64,000 bases of DNA from RYN-230 sp963829725. GTDB taxonomy: Bacteria > Actinomycetota > Actinomycetes > Streptosporangiales > Streptosporangiaceae. The translations under genes and the position numbers were made by a program. Location: the NCBI GenBank assembly GCA_963829725.1, contig CAWHJW010000005.1, positions 620,001 to 684,000 of the forward strand, read 5' to 3'. The notes under the pieces were generated by a model, which saw nothing but the letters and a program-made list of their open reading frames with translations, did not search any database and was not told where the DNA came from. Shown here piece by piece: positions 59,128 to 64,000 of this stretch (position 1 is its first letter; every line of letters begins with the position of its first letter).

Positions 59128-60219
59128 CTAGATGCGGCGGTAGTCCCGGATGGGCATCCGGGGGGCGCGGCGGGGCGGGCCGATCCGGGCCGCTACCACC
59201 AGGCTGGCGGCCCGGTGCCGGTGACCACGGTAGGGCGCGAGCAGCTCCAGCATCCCGGCGTCATCCACGACCCGCCCGGCCAGCGCCCAGCCCACCTGGC
59301 CGGGCAGGTGCAGGTCACCGACGGAGACCGCGTCCGGGTCGCCGCAGGCGCGCTGGCGGATCTCGGCGGAGGTCCACGGGCCGATCCCGGGCAGTGACTG
59401 GAGCCGCCGGTCCGCGGCCGCCGGGCTCATCGCGGTGATCTCCTCCAGCCGCGCCGCAACGTGGCAGGCCCCGATGATGGTGCGGGCGCGGACCGCTTCC
59501 ACCCCGGCCCGGTGCCACTCCCAGGACGGGATCCGCCGCCAGGTCACCGGTGGCGGGCAGACCCGCATGCCGGGAGGGACCGGCCCCGGCGCCGGCAGGC
59601 CGAACGTGAGCAGCAGCCGCCGCCAGGCGCGGTGCGCCTCCACACCGGTCACCTTCTGCTCCAGGACCGCGGGCACCAGGGCCTCCATGACCAGCCCGGT
59701 CCGGCCGATGCGCAGCCCCTCGTGACGGCGGGCCAGCTGGCTGAGCACCGGGTGCACCGGGGCGAACCCGCCGGGGTGGTCGCCCGCGCCGAGCGCGGTG
59801 GGGAGCGCGTGCAGCAGCCACGACGCGCCAGGCCCCCAGGCGGCCCCCCGCACCACGGTCACCGCCGGGCCGGCCGTCCCGGCCGCGGGGCGGGTGGCGG
59901 TGACCCGGATCGTGCCGGGACCCTCCGGGGTCAGCGCGGTCCGCCAGATGCTGCCGTCCGCGGCCACGCGGAACGCGGGATCGCCCCGGCCACGCCGGTG
60001 CACCCCCAGCGTGCGCGGCACGTCCAGGATGAACGGCGGCCGCCATTCACCGGCCGCGTCCGGGGCCGCCGCCCCGGACGGCCCGGGCGAAGCGGGGCCG
60101 GGCCCAGCCGGGCCGGGCCCAGCCGGGCCGGGCCCAGCCGGGGCGGGCCCAGCCGGGGCGGGCCCAGGAGCCTTCGGGACGGGCGGGATGGCCGGGCCGG
60201 AAGCCGCCAGCGCGCTCAC
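59128..60219 (-). CDS. DNA-3-methyladenine glycosylase 2 family protein
   Basis: A 363-residue HhH-GPD base-excision glycosylase of the AlkA type, removing alkylated bases. A Pro-rich repeated N-terminus (1-55) precedes the folded part. The helix-hairpin-helix LQSLPGIGPWTSAEIRQRA and the catalytic Asp in SVGDLHLP match AlkA. VMEALVPAVLEQKVTGVEAHRAW is the usual helix. GTG 60219 lies 13 bases after the manC stop and is preferred to longer starts. Confidence 0.9.
   Translation of the reverse strand: MSALAASGPAIPPVPKAPGPAPAGPAPAGPGPAGPGPAGPGPASPGPSGAAAPDAAGEWRPPFILDVPRTLGVHRRGRGDPAFRVAADGSIWRTALTPEGPGTIRVTATRPAAGTAGPAVTVVRGAAWGPGASWLLHALPTALGAGDHPGGFAPVHPVLSQLARRHEGLRIGRTGLVMEALVPAVLEQKVTGVEAHRAWRRLLLTFGLPAPGPVPPGMRVCPPPVTWRRIPSWEWHRAGVEAVRARTIIGACHVAARLEEITAMSPAAADRRLQSLPGIGPWTSAEIRQRACGDPDAVSVGDLHLPGQVGWALAGRVVDDAGMLELLAPYRGHRHRAASLVVAARIGPPRRAPRMPIRDYRRI
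60094..60170 (-). repeat. 15-base in-frame repeat, Ala-Gly-Pro units
   Basis: About five units of GGGCCCAGCCGGGCC type encode an AGPGP pentapeptide run in the N-terminus of the glycosylase. Two units carry a G-to-G/A swap; the rest match. Confidence 0.8.
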
Positions 60220-60232
60220 CCCGCGCCGCCCC

Positions 60233-61435
60233 TCACACGTCCGTGGAGAAGCGCACGCAGGTCGGGCCGAGCGCCTCGCCCGGCCAGACCCGGGCCCCGG
60301 CCCGCAGCTCGTTACCGGGCGCGATGCGCACCGCGTCACCGAGCACCACGCCGTCCAGCACCACTCCCTCAGCGACGTGGGCGCCCCGGCCGATCACGCT
60401 GCCGCTGACCCTGGCCCCGGCGCCGATGCTGGCCCCGTCGAACAGCACGCTGCCGGTGACGTAGGCGTCGGCGGCGATCGTCGCGCCGGCCCCCACGACG
60501 GTACCGCCGTACACCCGGGCCGCCGGATCCACCTGGCACCCGTCCAGCATCATGAGTTCCCCCGGGACCCCGCGCCCGGCCGGCACGGCCGGCGAGGACA
60601 GCCGGCCGAGCACAAGATCACACGACCCCTGAACGAAAGCCTCGGGGGTACCGACATCCAGCCAGTACGCGGAGTCGGGGTAACCCATGACGAGGGCACC
60701 CGCGGCGATCAGCCCGGGGAAGGTCTCCCGCTCCACCGAGATGACCCGCCCGGCCGGGATCTCGTCGATCACGGACCGGCGGAACACGTAGCAGCCGGCG
60801 TTGATCCGGTTGGTCACCGGGTCCGGTGTCTTCTCCAGGAAGGCGGTGACCCGTCCGTTGGAGTCGGTCGGCACGCAGCCGAACCGGGACGGGTCGGGCA
60901 CCTCGACCAGGTGCAGCGTGACCGCCGCGTCGGACTTGCGGTGCAGGTCGAGCTGCGCGGCGATGTCATGCCCGGACAGCACGTCCCCGTTCAGCACGAT
61001 GACCGGGCTGTCCGGCCCGCCGCGCAGCCCGGCCGCGGCGTTGCGGATCGCCCCGCCGGTGCCCAGCGGCTCATCCTCCTGCACGTAGCTGATCTCCAGG
61101 CCGAGCGCCGAGCCGTCGCCGAAGCACTCGGCGAACATGTCGGCCCGGTAAGCGGTGGCCAGCACGGCATGGGTGACCCCGGCCGCCGCCGCCTTGGCGA
61201 ACTGGTGCGCCAGGAACGGGACTCCCGCCGTCGGCAGCAGGGGCTTGGGGGTCCCGATGGTGAGCGGGCGGAGCCGGGTGCCCTGGCCGCCGACCAGCAG
61301 GATGGCTTCAAGTGGCTCACGCCCCGGGAGGCCGCAGCGGCCGGCACCTGCGGAGCCGGGGCCCTCGATGCCGGGGCCCTCGATGCCGGGGCCCTCGATG
61401 CCGGGGCCCTGGGGGATTGTTGTCTCGCCTGACAT
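60233..61435 (-). CDS. Mannose-1-phosphate guanylyltransferase
   Basis: Forms GDP-mannose from mannose-1-phosphate and GTP. The 400-residue protein has the nucleotidyltransferase signature LVGGQGTRLRPLT with TPKPLLPTAGVPF, LGTGGAIRNA, NGDVLSG and MGYPDSAYWLDVGTPEAF, then a C-terminal left-handed beta-helix of hexapeptide repeats (about 295-380). It is the positional equivalent of Mycobacterium Rv3264c. A GPGIE repeat sits in the N-terminus before the signature. No Shine-Dalgarno sequence precedes ATG 61435. It receives the product of manB. Confidence 0.9.
   Translation of the reverse strand: MSGETTIPQGPGIEGPGIEGPGIEGPGSAGAGRCGLPGREPLEAILLVGGQGTRLRPLTIGTPKPLLPTAGVPFLAHQFAKAAAAGVTHAVLATAYRADMFAECFGDGSALGLEISYVQEDEPLGTGGAIRNAAAGLRGGPDSPVIVLNGDVLSGHDIAAQLDLHRKSDAAVTLHLVEVPDPSRFGCVPTDSNGRVTAFLEKTPDPVTNRINAGCYVFRRSVIDEIPAGRVISVERETFPGLIAAGALVMGYPDSAYWLDVGTPEAFVQGSCDLVLGRLSSPAVPAGRGVPGELMMLDGCQVDPAARVYGGTVVGAGATIAADAYVTGSVLFDGASIGAGARVSGSVIGRGAHVAEGVVLDGVVLGDAVRIAPGNELRAGARVWPGEALGPTCVRFSTDV
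61358..61412 (-). repeat. 15-base in-frame repeat encoding GPGIE
   Basis: Three to four identical units (GGGGCCCTCGATGCC on +) encode GPGIEGPGIEGPGIE in the guanylyltransferase N-terminus. Confidence 0.85.
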
Positions 61436-61446
61436 GAGGAGGGAGG

Positions 61447-62583
61447 TTACTCCGCGCCCTGCGCCGCCGCACGTTGGTAAGACGCCATGTGCGCCTCGGC
61501 CGAGGCTTCCCAGGTGAATTCTTGGGAACGCGCGTGCCCGGCCGCGCCGAGCGCCTCCAGCCGGGCCGGGTCGTCGAGCAGGCCGCGCAGCGCCGCCTGG
61601 ATGGACTCGGCCTCCGGCTCGGTGTAGGCGACCGCATCCCCGCCCACCTCCGGCAGCGAGGTGCGGTGCGTGGTCAGCACCGGCGCGCCGCAGGCCATCG
61701 CCTCCAGCACCGGCAGGCCGAAGCCCTCGCCGCGGCTGGGGAAGGCCACCACCAGCGCGCCGCCCAGGAATCCGGGCAGGTCACTGAAGCGCAGGTAACC
61801 CGGGCGGACCAGGCGCAGGTGCGCGGGCACCGCGGCGACCGCCTCGTCAACCTCCTCGCTCCACCCGCTGCCGCCGCCCAGCACCAGGGCGGGCGGCTCG
61901 CTCAGGTCGGCGACCGCGGCCGCCCACCCGGTGATCAGCGCGGGCACGTTCTTGCGTGGCTCCAGGCCGCCGAGGTAGGCCACGTAGGGCATGTTGTGCA
62001 GGCCGAGGCGGTCGGAGACCTGGCGGATCCGCTCCGGGCTGGGCCGGTGGAACAGCGCGTGATCGACACCGTGGTAGGCGACGTCGATCCGGGTCGGGTC
62101 GGCAGCCAGCACCCGGACCAGCTCATCCCTGGTCGCCTTGGACGGCACCAGCAGCCGGGTGGCCCGCCGGGCCGCGGTGCGGATCGCGGACTTGAAGAAG
62201 GTCGCGGTGACCGCGTTGTGCGCGTCGGGCTCGGTGAAGTAGGTCAGGTCGTGGATGGTCACCACCACCGGGACACCGGGGCGGAGCGGCATCGTGTAGT
62301 GCGGGGCGTGCAGCACGTCCCCGTTCACCTGCTGGGCGACCAGCGGCAGCCCGGTCTGCTCCCAGGCCAGCCGGGCGGCCCGGTGCGCGATCGCGGTCGG
62401 GCCGGCCACGATGTTGGCCGCCGGGACGATCCGGCCGTAGCGCTCTTCGTCGGCCCGCTGGCAGGCCACCGCCAGGTCCGTGCCCATTGCGCCGAGCGCA
62501 GCGATCAGGCCGTCCACGTAGCGGCCGAGGGCGCCACGATCCGCCGGCACGGCGGTCGCGTCCACCAGCACGCGAGGTGCCAC
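61447..62583 (-). CDS. Family 4 (GT-B) glycosyltransferase
   Basis: A 378-residue retaining GT-B enzyme, likely a mannosyltransferase by context with GDP-mannose supply. N-terminal half: VVVTIHDLTYFTEPDAHN and RLLVPSKATRDELVRVLA. C-terminal donor domain: YLGGLEPRKNVPALI, VAFPSRGEGFGLPVLEAMACG and EVGGDAVAYTEP with the E-x7-E motif. It ends 11 bases before the guanylyltransferase start, so one transcript is likely. GTG 62583 has AAGGAG upstream at a long distance. Donor is inferred. Confidence 0.9.
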   Translation of the reverse strand: MAPRVLVDATAVPADRGALGRYVDGLIAALGAMGTDLAVACQRADEERYGRIVPAANIVAGPTAIAHRAARLAWEQTGLPLVAQQVNGDVLHAPHYTMPLRPGVPVVVTIHDLTYFTEPDAHNAVTATFFKSAIRTAARRATRLLVPSKATRDELVRVLAADPTRIDVAYHGVDHALFHRPSPERIRQVSDRLGLHNMPYVAYLGGLEPRKNVPALITGWAAAVADLSEPPALVLGGGSGWSEEVDEAVAAVPAHLRLVRPGYLRFSDLPGFLGGALVVAFPSRGEGFGLPVLEAMACGAPVLTTHRTSLPEVGGDAVAYTEPEAESIQAALRGLLDDPARLEALGAAGHARSQEFTWEASAEAHMASYQRAAAQGAE

Positions 62584-62899
62584 GAGCAGTCTTTCTCCTT
62601 CCCCCGCTGCGGGCCCGAGGTAGCCAGATACCTGGCGATTTCAGCATTGGCGGTGTCCCGTCACGACCGAGCGTACGCCCTCCGCCGGCCTGCCGGTGAG
62701 CATCAGCGCGCATGTTGCGCCGCTCCCGCCGGGCCGCTGCGGACACCCCGCCGCGGAGCCGCCGGGACCAGTATCGTCCTCATGTGGTCTAGACCAGGTT
62801 AACCGGCCGCGGCGCGCCCTGGGAGCGGCAGTTTCGCGGCGCGGCGGGCCGCCCTGGCCGTCACCTGGAGGCCCGCTCCACGGACGCTCAAGGGCGGCT
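62584..62899. other. Intergenic region with palindromic operator
   Basis: A 316-base gap between the GT4 start and the UPF0182 stop, both on the minus strand. Apart from the palindrome at 62785 and the adjacent GGTTAACC (62797-62804), I see no other feature. Confidence 0.5.
62785..62796. promoter_or_regulatory. Putative DasR/NagR-type operator
   Basis: TGGTCTAGACCA is a perfect 12-base palindrome, equal to the core of the DasR response element of Streptomyces (a GntR-family repressor sensing N-acetylglucosamine phosphate). The next flanking bases (G on each side) also fit, while the outermost pair does not. It lies 202 bases upstream of the GT4-guanylyltransferase pair. Confidence 0.55.
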
Positions 62900-64000
62900 T
62901 CACGGGGACGCTGACGGCGTGCGGCTGGCTGCGGGCGTGTGCCCCGGGCTGGCCCGCGGCGCCGCCGACGGGGTGGCCTGAGCGGCCCGCTGCGCCTTGT
63001 CCAGCGCCGCCTTCATGGCCGCCAGCTCGCTGCCGTACTCGCCCAGGTTGCCGGCCCGCAGCGCCGCCTGGGCCTTGGCGTAGTCCGCCTCGGCCTGCTG
63101 CAGGTAGCTGCGGACGGCCGCGCTCACGCTGCCGGTGCCGCTGCCGCTGCTGCCGCCGCCGCCCCCGCTGCCGGAGCCTGACGGCGCCCGGTACCCGGCG
63201 AACACCTGGCTCAGCGCCTGCTGCAGGGTCTGGCCGATGCCAACCTGCCCGTCGATCGAGACCAGGATCCGCTTGACCGCGGGGTAGGAGCCGCTGGCCG
63301 CCCCGCCCGTGCTGGCGGTGCCCTGGATGTACACGGGTTCCTCGTAGAGCAGCGTGCCGCCCACCGGCAGCGTGATCAGGTTGCCGTTGATCACCGTGGA
63401 GCCGTGCTGCCGGTACAGGGCCAGCTGGGCGGAGACGCTGGGATCCTGCTCGAAGTTGTTCTGCACCTGCTGGGGACCCAGGATGGTGGTGTTCTGCGGC
63501 AACTGCAGGACCCGGATGGTGCCGTAATCCGGTGACTGCGGGTCGCTGTCCACGGCCAGGTAGGCCGCCATGTTCTCGCGGCCCCGCTGGACCAGCGAGG
63601 TGGTCAGCGAGAATGTCGCGGAAGCGCCCGGCATGGCCATCGTCTGGTAGTACGGCGGCTGGCTGACCTGCTGGGAGGAGCCCGGCTCGTTCGGCACCGC
63701 CCAGAAGTTCTGCCCGCCGTAGAAGGACTGCGCCTGCGTGACGTGATACTGGGCCAGGATCTGGCGCTGCACCTCGAACAGGTCGGGCGGGTAGCGCAGG
63801 TGCTGCACCAGGGCGGCCGGGATGTCGGACTTCGGCTTGATGATCCCGGGGAACGCGCGCATCCAGGTCGCCAGGATCGGGTCATGGGCGTCCCAGGCGT
63901 ACAGGGTTACCGCGCCGGTGTAGGCGTTCACCACGGCCTTCACCGAGTTCCGCAGGTAGTTGACCTGGCCGGCTGGCTGGCCGGCCACCGACCCGCCGGG
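62900..64000 (-). CDS. UPF0182 family membrane protein, C-terminal part
   Basis: Cut by the right edge of the window: only the last 367 or so residues are seen. Family members are about 950-1000 residues with N-terminal transmembrane helices. The visible part has VNYLRNSVKAVVNAYTGAVTLYAWD and DPILATWMRAFPG, followed by EPVYIQG and VKRILVSIDGQVGIGQTL. It ends in a Ser/Gly-rich linker, a coiled-coil-like segment (YLQQAEADYAKAQAALRAGNLG) and a Pro/Ser tail. The function is unknown. Confidence 0.9.
   Translation of the reverse strand, partial: PGGSVAGQPAGQVNYLRNSVKAVVNAYTGAVTLYAWDAHDPILATWMRAFPGIIKPKSDIPAALVQHLRYPPDLFEVQRQILAQYHVTQAQSFYGGQNFWAVPNEPGSSQQVSQPPYYQTMAMPGASATFSLTTSLVQRGRENMAAYLAVDSDPQSPDYGTIRVLQLPQNTTILGPQQVQNNFEQDPSVSAQLALYRQHGSTVINGNLITLPVGGTLLYEEPVYIQGTASTGGAASGSYPAVKRILVSIDGQVGIGQTLQQALSQVFAGYRAPSGSGSGGGGGSSGSGTGSVSAAVRSYLQQAEADYAKAQAALRAGNLGEYGSELAAMKAALDKAQRAAQATPSAAPRASPGHTPAASRTPSASP

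Overview
The window is a very GC-rich (clearly above 70% by eye) actinomycete chromosome segment. The evidence is MtrAB-LpqB, a WhiB-family regulator, long-form HPF, F420 biosynthesis genes, AdnAB-type helicase-nucleases, a DprE1-like oxidase, a UPF0182 protein, GTG starts and GTGA/ATGA start-stop overlaps. The order secA - hpf - lpqB - mtrB - mtrA - ahcY - manB - DUF3499 - metallopeptidase - whiB - cofD - cofE - GDP-mannose pyrophosphorylase is the conserved backbone known from Streptomyces and Mycobacterium. MtnA beside MtrA and the MoxR/SpoIIM genes point to the Streptomyces/Streptosporangiales side. The species cannot be named from the sequence. No rRNA, tRNA, CRISPR array or intact mobile element was seen.

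Layout. 1-2.5 kb: an F420-type oxidoreductase with two frameshifts behind a MerR-type promoter, a HIT protein, cyanase and a thiamine-binding protein. 2.5-12 kb (minus): one-TM protein, mycosin-like protease, alkyltransferase-like protein, adnA, adnB. 12-21 kb: moeZ, an Rv3235-family protein, secA, a small membrane protein, an IS110 transposase fossil, a YcaQ-like protein, an orphan response regulator and hpf. 21.5-27.3 kb (minus): mtnA-mtrA-mtrB-lpqB. 27.5-36.5 kb: membrane protein, DUF4129, DUF4350, MoxR and DUF58 genes, then SpoIIM, RDD and YbhN-type membrane proteins. 36.5-39.9 kb: canonical ahcY followed by a shorter, catalytically altered homologue, with a divergent MerR gene. 40-44 kb: manB, Trm112-like, SIS isomerase and cation efflux genes. 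44-51.5 kb: DUF3499, metallopeptidase, DUF5719 and a large glycosyltransferase/membrane locus. 51.9-59 kb: whiB, cofD-cofE, a DprE1-like oxidase and fbiC. 59-64 kb: a DNA glycosylase, mannose-1-phosphate guanylyltransferase, a glycosyltransferase and the C-terminus of a UPF0182 protein.

Themes. Coenzyme F420 (cofD, cofE, fbiC, and a likely F420 user at the left edge), GDP-mannose supply (phosphomannose isomerase-like, manB, guanylyltransferase, glycosyltransferases), S-adenosylmethionine by-product recycling (mtnA, ahcY and its paralogue) and envelope control (MtrAB-LpqB, SecA, MoxR cluster) are all present. Two features recur. Many genes carry in-frame 12- or 15-base tandem repeats. At least eight single-base frameshifts disrupt otherwise well-conserved genes, so the sequence may contain indel errors. 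Stop codons also sit inside small GC-rich hairpins at several gene ends.
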